Notes under the pieces: generated by a model | Databases searched by the model: none | Told to the model about the DNA's origin: nothing | The model's input: the letters and a program-made list of their open reading frames with translations, nothing else | Made by a program: the position numbers and the translations under genes | Part shown: positions 1 through 8,004 of the stretch, in pieces | Numbering within the stretch: the first letter of the stretch is position 1 | How the letters are laid out: each line of letters begins with the position of its first letter | Source of the DNA: Acidimicrobium ferrooxidans | GTDB taxonomy: Bacteria; Actinomycetota; Geothermincolia; Fen-727; Anoxymicrobiaceae | NCBI GenBank assembly: GCA_020723485.1 | Contig: DYIU01000001.1 | Location: forward strand, 62,001-126,000 | Direction of reading: 5' to 3' | DNA: 64,000 bases

Positions 1-1914
1 CCTGTAGCCCCGGAGCGTTGTCGCCGGCAGGTCGGAGTGCATCTGCTCCGTGTACTCGCCGAGCTCTATCTCGTAGTAGTCCTCGCCGGGATACATCGTC
101 GTGTCGGCCTCGGCCACCGGTATGAACTGTCCCAGGTCGTTGGCGCTGGCCGCGCCGAGCCCCGGCAGCCCGTTCACGAACTTCCTGATGCCGGTGCCAG
201 GGACCACCTCAGACTTGGGACCGACGATGGTGGCCCCCATGGCGTTATGCCCGCCGGTCCACAGCGGAACGCCGGAGCCGCTCGGCATGTAGTCGAAGTA
301 CATCGGACGCTCGACCACTATGTCCTGGCCGTTCGTGCAGGCCACCGAGGCGCTGAAGTCGTGCGCCGCGTCGTCGCCCGTCCCCAGGATGTCCCTCGGT
401 GACACGGTGCTCCTTGAGTTGGCCAGCACCTTCACCGCCTGCGTCGCGGTGGTCGCGTTGCCCTTCATGTAGGTGATGGTGACGTCCGCGTCGGTGGCGC
501 CCGGGTTCTGTATGGTTATGTACGGGTCGAAGTTCGGGCGGCACGTACCCTCGGCGAAGTAATAGTCGGGGCCGGGCAGTGTCGAGCCGACCACCACGTG
601 CCCGTCGGTCCAGGCGTTGTTGTAGTTGAAGTATATGGACCTCTCGGCCACAATGCCCTGGCCGTTGAGGCTTTCCACCTTTGTGCTGAAGTCGTGCGCG
701 ATGTCGGCGGAGCCGAGCACGTCCGCCGGTCGGACGGTGCCGCGCGCGTTCTTGGCGATCTGGATGTTCTGGGTCTTTATGGTGCCGTCGTCCTTCATGT
801 ACGTGAGCTTGACCTTGGCCGCGGAGCCGCCGAGGTTCACTATCGAGAAGAACGGGTCGTAGTTGGGTCGGTTTGTGCCTTCCGCGAAGTAGAAGACCTG
901 GTCGGGAGCGGTCGTGCCCATAACGTTATGCCCGCCGTTCCAGGCGTTGTTGTAGTTGAAGTACATGGGCCGCTCGGCGACTATCTTCTCTCCGTTGGTG
1001 CACTCCACCTTGGTGCTGAAGTCGTACTGGACGCCGTCGCCCGCGCCGATCGTGTCGGCGGGGTGCACCGTGGCGCGCGTGCGAGCCGGTATCTGGAGGG
1101 TCTGCTCCTTGGTGGTACCGTCGCCCCTGTAGTAGGTCAGCTTGACGTTGGCGCCGGCTCCCGCACCGTTCAGGATGGTGTAATAGGTCTCGAAGTTGGG
1201 GCGGGTGGTCCCCTCGGAGAAGTAATAGACGTTGTCGAGAGCGGTTGCCCCGACCACGTTGTGCCCGCCGTTCCACATGCCCTTGAAGTTGAAGTACGTG
1301 GGCCTCTCGACCAGGATGGACTGCCCGTTGATGCACTGTATCTTGGCGCTGAAGTCGTGAGCGTCATCGTCGCCGGTCCCCAGCTTGTTCCTGGGGATGA
1401 CCGTCGCCCTGGCGTTCTTCTTGACCGTCAGGGAGTCTGCGACGTTCCTGCCGTCACCCGTCATGTAGGTGATTGCGACGTCGGCGTCCAGGTTCCCGGG
1501 GTTCTGGATGGTGAAGTACGCGTCGAAGTTCGGGCGGCACGTACCCTCGGCGAAGTAGAAAATCGGCGAGGCGGCGGTCGTGATGACCTCGGGAAGAGGG
1601 CTGTTGGCGTAGTTTGGCATCCCGAAGTAGTCAGGCTGGTCGCCCGGCCCGATTCCCAGAGGGTTTCCCGCGGTGACATCGCGGCCCTCCGCGATGGCGT
1701 TCGCCGCAGCGGCCGTCCTGTCGGCCTGGGTCACCCGCTGCTTGCCCGCGTTGGGGTTTATCTCCTGCGAAGGTGCGGCCGCCTGCGCGACCGCTATCCC
1801 ATCACCGGAGGCGCCGTCACCACCCGAGCCCCGTCCCAGAACCGGGCTTACTCCCAGTATCAGGACCAATATCGCCAAAAGGCAGATAATGCCGGTGGTC
1901 CTACGTCCTTTCAT
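1..1914 (-). CDS. Secreted multicopper oxidase with N-terminal surface repeats (C-terminus beyond window)
   Basis: The frame is open from ATG 1914, preceded by GGGAGG, to the window edge, giving 638 visible residues. A signal peptide (MKGRRTTG followed by a hydrophobic stretch) is followed by a Pro/Ala-rich linker. Four repeats of about 110 residues begin near residues 116, 230, 336 and 448 with Y-F-[AS]-E-G-T, then [RK]PN[FY], and end with an ERP.YF.Y segment. From about residue 590 the sequence changes to one typical of the first cupredoxin domain of CotA-type multicopper oxidases: a DYYEIELGEYTEQMHSDLP stretch, then TTLRGY. No copper ligands are visible because the gene runs off the window. 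The repeats probably display the oxidase on the cell surface (inference). The oxidase call rests on this short segment only. Confidence 0.72.
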   Translation of the reverse strand, partial: MKGRRTTGIICLLAILVLILGVSPVLGRGSGGDGASGDGIAVAQAAAPSQEINPNAGKQRVTQADRTAAAANAIAEGRDVTAGNPLGIGPGDQPDYFGMPNYANSPLPEVITTAASPIFYFAEGTCRPNFDAYFTIQNPGNLDADVAITYMTGDGRNVADSLTVKKNARATVIPRNKLGTGDDDAHDFSAKIQCINGQSILVERPTYFNFKGMWNGGHNVVGATALDNVYYFSEGTTRPNFETYYTILNGAGAGANVKLTYYRGDGTTKEQTLQIPARTRATVHPADTIGAGDGVQYDFSTKVECTNGEKIVAERPMYFNYNNAWNGGHNVMGTTAPDQVFYFAEGTNRPNYDPFFSIVNLGGSAAKVKLTYMKDDGTIKTQNIQIAKNARGTVRPADVLGSADIAHDFSTKVESLNGQGIVAERSIYFNYNNAWTDGHVVVGSTLPGPDYYFAEGTCRPNFDPYITIQNPGATDADVTITYMKGNATTATQAVKVLANSRSTVSPRDILGTGDDAAHDFSASVACTNGQDIVVERPMYFDYMPSGSGVPLWTGGHNAMGATIVGPKSEVVPGTGIRKFVNGLPGLGAASANDLGQFIPVAEADTTMYPGEDYYEIELGEYTEQMHSDLPATTLRGYR

Positions 1915-2129
1915 GATGCGCCTCCCATGCATCCCGTACTACGACATGACACGACAACACGACACGAGGTCTCATTTCGGGTCTCTCCGCTGCTCTCCTG
2001 CAAGTAACACGAATATTTCCTACAGTCCCGGTAGTAATACAAGCTCCGCTCCGGGCGCCGCCACCCGGGCTCCTGCTGGTCCTTACAGGATACCCTCCCG
2101 GCCAAGACCGACATTGACATAGCACAACT

Positions 2130-2210
2130 GGGGTCAGACCATTTTCGTTGCATTGGCCACTCTAGTAAACATGCTTAACATGTTGCCGGTGCAAGAAAAT
2201 GGTCTGACCC
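2130..2210. repeat. REP-like palindrome, family A
   Basis: Inverted repeat with arms GGGTCAGACCATTTTC and GAAAATGGTCTGACCC, and an inner AACATG/ACATGTT pairing. It lies between the multicopper oxidase leader and the stop codon of the exporter gene and could act as a terminator for that gene. Family A copies recur near 11.4, 13.6 and 46.9 kb. Confidence 0.85.
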
Positions 2211-2852
2211 TCAGAGGAGCCGCGCGCCCTTGACGAAGAGGAGCACCGCGAAAATAAGAAGGATTGCGACGCCTATCTGCTTGTTGTGTTCTCCAAGCCA
2301 TTCCTTGAGGGCCGCCAGCCACCTTTCCGCCCTGCCCGGGACCGCGATATAGACGGCAACCGGGAGCAGAAGCGTCGAGAGCGTCACCACGGTCAGAAGA
2401 GCCATGTAGAACACGTTCTCCGGCAGGCTGAGCCTTGCCGAGCTGATGTAGTGAATCCCCGAGGCGTAGATGACGAGCGTCGAGTAGTTGACCAGCATAG
2501 TGAGGCATCCGATCGCGAGCGACCTCGAAGCCTTGAGGTCCTCGGGCTCGGGCTCGCTCTCTTTTGGCTTCTTCCTAATAACCGGGATAATGGCGAGCAG
2601 GCACAGCGCCCCCAGCGCCAGGTCTATGTAAGCGTCGACCGCGCTCTTCTTGCCGCTCCCCCCTGCGTGCATCAGCGTCACCGCCACTATGCCCAGCGCC
2701 ACCAGTGTGGGTGTGAAACCGAGTAGGAAGAACAGGGCGTTCTTGAGCGGGTGCTTCCGCAGCATGAGGGAGATGAGCACCATCACCGCCACGGGGCTCA
2801 CCGCGGCACCCATTCCTATCACCAGCAGCCGCACAGTAAGGGACCACGACAT
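2211..2852 (-). CDS. GAP/LysE-like membrane exporter
   Basis: About 213 residues with six predicted membrane segments. An opening MSWSLTVRLLVIGMG segment with AVSP is followed by a charged cytoplasmic loop (KKPKESEPEPEDLK) in the middle. This matches the GAP (Sap, sulfolipid-addressing) branch of the LysE-type exporter superfamily; the substrate is unknown. The frame can be extended to a TTG at 2906, but that extension is not hydrophobic and has no ribosome site, so ATG 2852 is preferred. A TATACT sequence lies about 10 bases upstream of this ATG, so a nearly leaderless transcript is possible. The stop codon abuts the 2130-2210 palindrome. Confidence 0.7.
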   Translation of the reverse strand: MSWSLTVRLLVIGMGAAVSPVAVMVLISLMLRKHPLKNALFFLLGFTPTLVALGIVAVTLMHAGGSGKKSAVDAYIDLALGALCLLAIIPVIRKKPKESEPEPEDLKASRSLAIGCLTMLVNYSTLVIYASGIHYISSARLSLPENVFYMALLTVVTLSTLLLPVAVYIAVPGRAERWLAALKEWLGEHNKQIGVAILLIFAVLLFVKGARLL

Positions 2853-3050
2853 GGAGACAGTATACAGGACGCCCTGGCTGAGGCGCATGGCACGGCTGAG
2901 AGTCAACCGTTTCGACCGGCTTTTCTCCTACTTTCAGACAGCGATAGTTGATACCAGTGCGCTATTCCTGGAAGGCTGACAATCGGGGAGAATCTGAGGT
3001 GACGAACGACCTGCTCACAATTTCATCATGGAGGCAGGAGGTTCGCTTTG

Positions 3051-3081
3051 GGAAGCCCGGCTACCCCCGGGCTTCCTTTTT
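3051..3081 (+). terminator. Intrinsic terminator just upstream of the DUF2284 gene
   Basis: Perfect 10-bp stem GGAAGCCCGG/CCGGGCTTCC, loop CTACCC, then TTTTT. It points rightward, yet the nearest gene to its left is read leftward. It therefore either ends a short leader or small RNA or controls the gene starting 16 bases later. Confidence 0.8.
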
Positions 3082-3097
3082 GATAGTGTATGTAGCC

Positions 3098-3664
3098 ATG
3101 GAGGAGTTACTGGAAAAAGCCCTGGAGCTAGGGGCCTCAGACCCCCGCCTCATACCGGTCGAGATGATCCAGGTCGACGACGACATCGTAGAGCTCTGCC
3201 TGCCGCCGCAGTGCGACGGCTACGACATGTGCGCGAACTGCCCGCCCCACGTCATGAGCCCGGCGGAGTTCAGGAAGGTCCTCGAGGGCTACGAGAGCGC
3301 CCTGGTCTTCAAGATCGAGGCGCCGATGGAGCTCCTGCTCTCAGACGAGCGTGACCACGTCGGGCGGCTCATCCAGGAGACCGCCGCCAGGCTCGAGAGG
3401 TTCGCCATCGAGGCCGGCTTCGTCAGCTCCAGGGCGCTCGCGGGAGCCTGCTGCAAGCGGCTGTTCTGCGGCGCCTACGAGAGGTGCAACGTCCTCTCCG
3501 GTGGTGGTGAATGCCGCAACCCTGATAAGGCGCGGACCTCCATGTCCGGCCTGGGGGTGAACTTCAACAGGTTGAACAGGGACCTGGGCTGGCAGATGAG
3601 TGATGCCCGGGAAGCCGGCGGTGAGGCCCTCGGCTGGATGGCGGGCATGGTCCTCATCGGATAA
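3098..3664 (+). CDS. DUF2284 Cys-rich metal-binding protein
   Basis: 188 residues. The sequence carries the features of DUF2284 proteins: CDGYDMCANCPPH near residue 42, then CCKRLFCGAYERC and a GGGECRNPDKARTSM segment near residues 115-150, followed by GLGVNFNRL. The Cys clusters suggest a metal or Fe-S site; no reaction is established for the family. ATG 3098 is chosen because upstream codons would run through a terminator hairpin. No clear Shine-Dalgarno precedes it, so leaderless translation or a processed leader is possible. Confidence 0.8.
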   Translation: MEELLEKALELGASDPRLIPVEMIQVDDDIVELCLPPQCDGYDMCANCPPHVMSPAEFRKVLEGYESALVFKIEAPMELLLSDERDHVGRLIQETAARLERFAIEAGFVSSRALAGACCKRLFCGAYERCNVLSGGGECRNPDKARTSMSGLGVNFNRLNRDLGWQMSDAREAGGEALGWMAGMVLIG

Positions 3665-3676
3665 TAAGGATTCCAC

Positions 3677-4618
3677 ATGGAAGGAAAGCGCTCACTGCGC
3701 GAGCGCGCGGAACAGAGCCTGCTGCTGCCATACCTGCTGCTGTGCGCCGCCCCGGTCGTCTGGGGCCTGAGCGGGGTGCTCGTGCGGTGGGCGGCCCTCC
3801 CCGGCAAGGAGTACGTGCTGATCTTCTGGCGGTCGGTCTTCGCGTTCGCCTTCTACGCCCTCTTCGCACTCATCATCAGGGAGCGCAGGCTCCTCCGCCC
3901 CGGTTCCGGAGTCCTGCTGCTCGTGGCCAGCGGGCTCTCCACCGCCGCCTATACGCTTTGCGCGTTCAAGGCTTACAACATGATATCCATCGGCACCGCG
4001 ACGTTCATAATCTACCTGGCCCCCGTTTTCGTCGCGCTCCTGGCGCCCCTCGCGCTCCAGGAGAAGCTCGAGCGCTCGACGGTACTGTGCCTGGCCATAG
4101 CCCTCGCCGGGACCGCCCTCATGTCCCTCGGGCAGAAGGGCGAAGGCGGCAGCTCCTGGTGGGCGGGGGCGCTGCTCGCCCTCGCGGGCGCCGTGCTGTG
4201 GGCGGTCATGATGCTCATCTGGAAGAAGCTCCGCGACACCCACTCGCCCCTGACCATCGGGCTCTGGACGCACGGTGTCTGCGGGCTTGTCTACCTGCCG
4301 TTCGCCGTCCCCGCGACCGGCAGCCTCGAGCCGAAAGGCTGGGCTTCGGTCGCGGTCTTCGGCGTCGTCGTCATCGGTGGGGCCGGGCTCATCTACCTCT
4401 ACGCGGTCCGCCGCGTGAAGGCGCAGGACGCGGCCTTGCTCGCATATATCGAACCCGTGAGCGCGATGGTGCTGGGGCTGTTACTGCTGGGAGAGGTCCC
4501 CACCTGGCTGGACTTCGTGGGAGCGGCGCTCATAATCGCGGCCGGCGTGCTCCTGCTGCGCTTGAGGACCGCGGCGGCGGAAGAGGTGGCCGAGGTCTTC
4601 GACGCCGCCGAGCGCTAG
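3677..4618 (+). CDS. EamA/DMT-family transporter
   Basis: 313 residues with about ten hydrophobic segments arranged as two EamA halves. The first includes PVVWGLSGVLVRWAAL and the second ends IEPVSAMVLGLLLLGE, both typical of drug/metabolite transporters. AAGGA lies 8 bases before the ATG. It follows the DUF2284 gene by 12 bases and is probably cotranscribed with it. The substrate cannot be predicted. The stop codon is part of the palindrome at 4615-4707. Confidence 0.85.
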   Translation: MEGKRSLRERAEQSLLLPYLLLCAAPVVWGLSGVLVRWAALPGKEYVLIFWRSVFAFAFYALFALIIRERRLLRPGSGVLLLVASGLSTAAYTLCAFKAYNMISIGTATFIIYLAPVFVALLAPLALQEKLERSTVLCLAIALAGTALMSLGQKGEGGSSWWAGALLALAGAVLWAVMMLIWKKLRDTHSPLTIGLWTHGVCGLVYLPFAVPATGSLEPKGWASVAVFGVVVIGGAGLIYLYAVRRVKAQDAALLAYIEPVSAMVLGLLLLGEVPTWLDFVGAALIIAAGVLLLRLRTAAAEEVAEVFDAAER

Positions 4619-4707
4619 CTTAAGTTGGGGTCAGGCCTCAATTTAAGCTTGGAGCCCCTTCATGCAATCGCCGACTTAAATTGAGGGTTGACCCCAACTT
4701 AAGCTAG
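4615..4707. repeat. REP-like palindrome, family C, shared by two convergent gene ends
   Basis: Arms CTAGCTTAAGTTGGGGT and ACCCCAACTTAAGCTAG, with inner CTCAATTTAAG/CTTAAATTGAG pairing. The element contains the stop codons of the transporter on the left and the radical SAM gene on the right, so it probably also serves as a bidirectional terminator. Confidence 0.85.
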
Positions 4708-6032
4708 GTGGCGTCCGGGACTGTTTCGGGGATGCCCAGGCTCTGGGTGCGCGCGGCCACGACCGTCTGCCGGTAGAGCAGGTTGAACGCGAGCCAGTAG
4801 CTCCAGTGCCGCCTGAACCTCAGGCGCTTGATGATGGAGCGGTAGGAGTAAAAGTCGAGGTGCACCTGCCGCGTGCTCTCGAACAGCCCCTGTGGGGTCA
4901 TGTTGCCCGGACTGAAGACCACGTGGCTGTCCCAGGATGGATCGAGCCAGAACTCGGGTTCGACCCGGTTCTCAGCGAGCAGCTGCTCGTAGATCCGGGT
5001 GCCGGGGTAAGGCGTCAGGTTGGCGAACTGCGCGACCTGGAGCCTGTTGTCGATCGCGAACCTCACCGTGTCCGAGAACACCGACGGCCGGTCCGTGTCG
5101 AAGCCGAACACGAACGCGCCCATGACGTGTATTCCGCTGTCTTCCAGCAGCGCCAGCGCCTCGGCGTACTCCTCGACCTTGTTCTGGTGCTTTCCCATCT
5201 CGTGCAGGCTGTCCGGCGAGAGCGTCTCCAGGCCTATGAACAGGAAGCCGCACCCGCTCTTCGCCGCGAGCCTCACCAGCTCGGGGTCCCTGGCTATGGT
5301 GATGGACGCCTGCGACCCCCAGAGTATCTTCTTCGGGATCAATGCTTCGAAGAGCTCCTTCGCCCGCGACGGGTGCGCGGCGATGTTGTCGTCTATGAAC
5401 GGGACGACGCGCTTCCTGACCCTGTTGTTCCTGGGGAGCGAATCCACCTCGGCGAGGACGCTCTCGGTGTCGCGCACCCGTATCTTCCGGCCGTTGAAGG
5501 CGGTGACAGAACAGAAGTTGCACCCGTGCGGGCACCCGCGGGAGGTCTGAACGCTGTTCGCGCTCCAGTACCGGTTTGGCTTGATGAGGTCCCTACGGGG
5601 AAGGAGCGGGTCGGTGAAGTCCTCGAACTGCTCCTGCCGGTACAGGCGCTCCATGCGCCCTGCCGCGGCGTCCGAGACCACCCGAGGCCATATCTCCTCG
5701 GCCTCACCGACCACCACCGAATCCGCGTGCCTCAGCGCCTCGTCAGGAAGCATCGACGCGTGCACGCCGCCGAGTACGACCTTCGCGCCCCTGGCCTTGT
5801 AGGTGTCAGCGATGTCGTACGCCCGCGGCGCCGTCGCCGTCATTGTGGTGATACCGACCAGGTCGGGGACGTCGTTGAAGTCGATGTCTTCAACGCTCTC
5901 ATCGATTATGCGCGTCTGGATGTCCTCAGGGGTGTGCGCCGCAAGGTACATCAGTCCGAGGGGAGCCAGGAGGCCCTTGTTGAAAAGATACGTCTCCCCG
6001 TTCTTGGTCGGGGCGACCAGGTGCAACTTCAT
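4704..6032 (-). CDS. B12-binding domain radical SAM protein
   Basis: 442 residues. The N-terminal 130 residues form a cobalamin-binding Rossmann region (PDLVGITTMTATAPRAYD, then VVLGGVHASMLP and VVGEAEE). The radical SAM core has the cluster motif SRGCPHGCNFCSVTAF, i.e. CxxxCxxC, near residue 165, followed by a GLETLS strand. The C-terminal 100 residues resemble the extra domain common in BchE/HpnR-like enzymes. Such enzymes act as methylases or cyclases on lipids, hopanoids or natural products; the substrate here is unknown. ATG 6032 with AGGA about 5 bases upstream is chosen because the longer frame lacks family similarity. Confidence 0.85.
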   Translation of the reverse strand: MKLHLVAPTKNGETYLFNKGLLAPLGLMYLAAHTPEDIQTRIIDESVEDIDFNDVPDLVGITTMTATAPRAYDIADTYKARGAKVVLGGVHASMLPDEALRHADSVVVGEAEEIWPRVVSDAAAGRMERLYRQEQFEDFTDPLLPRRDLIKPNRYWSANSVQTSRGCPHGCNFCSVTAFNGRKIRVRDTESVLAEVDSLPRNNRVRKRVVPFIDDNIAAHPSRAKELFEALIPKKILWGSQASITIARDPELVRLAAKSGCGFLFIGLETLSPDSLHEMGKHQNKVEEYAEALALLEDSGIHVMGAFVFGFDTDRPSVFSDTVRFAIDNRLQVAQFANLTPYPGTRIYEQLLAENRVEPEFWLDPSWDSHVVFSPGNMTPQGLFESTRQVHLDFYSYRSIIKRLRFRRHWSYWLAFNLLYRQTVVAARTQSLGIPETVPDAT

Positions 6033-6064
6033 GTGAGTCCTATCGACACGTGGCCCGGATTTCC

Positions 6065-6155
6065 ATAGCGCCGGCCCCTGGCCGGCCTCCAGACAGACGT
6101 AGCGCCGGCCTCTGGCCGGCATACTCTCGATATGCCGGCAGGATGCCGGCGCGAC
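6065..6155. repeat. GC-rich repeat, family D (TAGCGCCGGCC type)
   Basis: TAGCGCCGGCCCCTGGCCGG at 6066 is repeated as TAGCGCCGGCCTCTGGCCGG at 6100, followed by an inverted GCCGGC-rich unit at 6133-6154. A related copy, CGTAGCGCCGACCTC in reverse complement, occurs at 38763-38777. Confidence 0.75.
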
Positions 6156-6172
6156 ATCCTCAATGCCGGTAC

Positions 6173-6448
6173 CTAGTACCTGTAGTTGGAACGCTGCGGC
6201 CTGTCCTCGCGGGGCCTTGCCTCGTTCACGTTCATGTTACGGCCGTCAAGGTCTTTGCCGTTGAGGCCTTCGATCGCGGCCTTCGCCTCAGCCGCGTCGC
6301 TCATCTCGACGAAGCCGAAACCCTTCGACCTGCCGGTGCTGCGGTCGACTATGACGTCCGCCGAATCCACGGTACCGAACTGGCTGAAAGCCGCCCTCAA
6401 GTCCTCCGAGCTGACGGAGTAACTCAGGTTACCTGCGTATATCTTCAC
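6173..6448 (-). CDS. RRM-type RNA-binding protein
   Basis: 91 residues forming a single RNA recognition motif: RNP2-like KIYAGNLSY at the N-terminus and RNP1 KGFGFVEM near residue 45, followed by a short Arg-rich tail. This is the small bacterial/cyanobacterial Rbp type, which in other bacteria is often cold- or stress-regulated (family knowledge). GTG 6448 is chosen because GGGAGG lies 9 bases upstream. It is transcribed in the same direction as rpoD but has its own promoter and a hairpin leader. Confidence 0.9.
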   Translation of the reverse strand: MKIYAGNLSYSVSSEDLRAAFSQFGTVDSADVIVDRSTGRSKGFGFVEMSDAAEAKAAIEGLNGKDLDGRNMNVNEARPREDRPQRSNYRY

Positions 6449-6469
6449 TATCTTCCACCTCCCCTGTCT

Positions 6470-6509
6470 AAATAAAAAAGTGCCCCGAGTTTGCGATCCT
6501 CGGGACACG
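6470..6509 (-). terminator. Terminator-like hairpin in the RRM gene leader
   Basis: Read leftward: stem GTGTCCCGAG/CTCGGGGCAC with one mismatch, then TTTTTTATTTA. It lies between the likely promoter at 6542-6551 and the RRM start at 6448, so it could attenuate transcription. It could instead simply terminate read-through from rpoD. Confidence 0.75.
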
Positions 6510-6541
6510 TACAACCTACCTAAGAACTCTCACTCGCGCGT

Positions 6542-6551
6542 ATTATAGCAC
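6542..6551 (-). promoter_or_regulatory. Extended -10 promoter for the RRM gene
   Basis: Leftward sequence GTGCTATAAT contains a TGn extension and a perfect TATAAT. No good -35 box is present at 17 bases, which is normal for extended -10 promoters. It lies 93 bases upstream of the RRM start. Confidence 0.6.
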
Positions 6552-6578
6552 TTTTGGAGGGCGAACGCTTGATTACGG

Positions 6579-7766
6579 TCAACCCTCCAGGTAATCACGG
6601 AGGCATCCGCTGCGTGAGGGGTGCCTCAGCTTGTCCAGTGTCTTGGCCTCTATCTGGCGTATCCTCTCGCGGGTGACGCCGAACACATTGCCCACTTCCT
6701 CGAGCGTCCTGGGTCGTCCGTCGAGCAGGCCGAAGCGCAGCTGCACAATCCGCTTCTCCCTGAGGGTGAGGTCGTCCAGCAGGTCGTCCAGGTGTTCCTG
6801 GAGCATCGTGAACGAGGCGGCGTCCATGGGGACGACCGCGCCCGTATCTTCGATGAAGTCGCTCAAGGGCGTCTCGTCCTCCGTTCCTACAGGGGTCTCC
6901 AGGGACACCGGCTGCTGGCTTATCCTCCGTATCTCGCTCACTCTCTCGGCGGTGAGGCCCATCACCTCAGCCAGCTCCTCGGCCTCGGGTTCGTGTCCGA
7001 GCTCCTGGGTCAGGCTGAGCTGGGCCCGGGACAGCTTGTTGATGTTCTCTACCATGTGCACGGGCACCCGTATGGTCCTCCCCTGGTCGGCGATGGCCCT
7101 GGTTATAGCCTGGCGTATCCACCAGGTCGCGTATGTGCTGAACTTGAAGCCCTTCCTGTAATCGTACTTCTCCACTCCGCGGATTAGGCCGAGATTGCCC
7201 TCCTGTATAAGGTCGAGGAACAGCATGCCGCGGCCTACGTAACGCTTCGCGATGCTCACGACCAGCCTAAGGTTGGCCTCGGTAAGCGCGCGCTTGGCTC
7301 TCAGCCCATCCGATTCCTGGATCTTGAGCTCAGACTCCTTGTCGGCCTTGAGGTCTTCGCGGCCGGAGAGGGCGTCAGCCGCATTGCATCCCCTCTCTAT
7401 CCTCTTTGCCAGCGAGATCTCCTCCGAGGCCGTCAGCAGCGGGACCCTGCCGATCTCACAGATGTACATGCGGACCGGGTCCTCCAGTGAGCCGGAGCGC
7501 GTGGGCAACGGACCAACGGTCCCTGCCCGCGGCCGCCCGCGAGGCATCTTTACGGGCTCCTCCTCGATGTCGGCGTCAGCTTCCTCGACGATCTCAATGC
7601 CCTGGGAGGAAAGGTAGACGAACACGGTCTCGACCTGGTCGGAGGATAGTTCCGCCCCCTTCAGGCTCTCGAAGACGTCCTCAGCCGTGAGGAATCCGCA
7701 TTCCTTCCCCCTGGACGCGAGATCGAGGAGGTCCTCGAGGACAAGCTCGCTCAACATGTGCAGCAT
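6579..7766 (-). CDS. rpoD: RNA polymerase primary sigma factor RpoD/SigA
   Basis: 395 residues. The N-terminus is a short region 1.1. Region 1.2 starts near residue 95 ([17 protein letters not shown]). Region 2 holds [19 protein letters not shown] and [14 protein letters not shown], region 3 follows, and region 4 has the HTH segment [20 protein letters not shown]. These are diagnostic for the housekeeping sigma-70, which directs core polymerase to -35/-10 promoters. Two in-frame ATGs lie close together (7766 and 7757) with no strong ribosome site for either. It is monocistronic or cotranscribed with the downstream RRM gene. Confidence 0.95.
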   Translation of the reverse strand: MLHMLSELVLEDLLDLASRGKECGFLTAEDVFESLKGAELSSDQVETVFVYLSSQGIEIVEEADADIEEEPVKMPRGRPRAGTVGPLPTRSGSLEDPVRMYICEIGRVPLLTASEEISLAKRIERGCNAADALSGREDLKADKESELKIQESDGLRAKRALTEANLRLVVSIAKRYVGRGMLFLDLIQEGNLGLIRGVEKYDYRKGFKFSTYATWWIRQAITRAIADQGRTIRVPVHMVENINKLSRAQLSLTQELGHEPEAEELAEVMGLTAERVSEIRRISQQPVSLETPVGTEDETPLSDFIEDTGAVVPMDAASFTMLQEHLDDLLDDLTLREKRIVQLRFGLLDGRPRTLEEVGNVFGVTRERIRQIEAKTLDKLRHPSRSGCLRDYLEG

Positions 7767-8004
7767 AGGTATTTAAAGGCTCCGTCCACTCGGACGCTCG
7801 CGCCGGCCCGGCCCGAGCACAGAAGAAAAAGCCCAGAGAATCGCTCTCCGGGGCAGGCACTTCCTCCACAAAAAGGACTCTTACTCAGACCTACTCTATC
7901 ACCTTCTGAGCGCAGAGTCATGGCCGCCCCTCCCGCGGACCCCAGACACGAGGCGTGCCATGCCGGGCACAAGGAAAGGCGCGGGCCAGCGTCGAAGGGC
8001 AGCG

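Noticed and set aside
598-2007. Long open frame on the + strand opposite the oxidase
   Set aside because: It is a GC-rich shadow: no ribosome site or recognisable family, while the opposite strand has a signal peptide and regular repeats.
2853-2906. TTG 2906 start for the GAP/LysE-like exporter
   Set aside because: The 18-residue extension is hydrophilic, lacks a ribosome site and precedes the natural first membrane helix.
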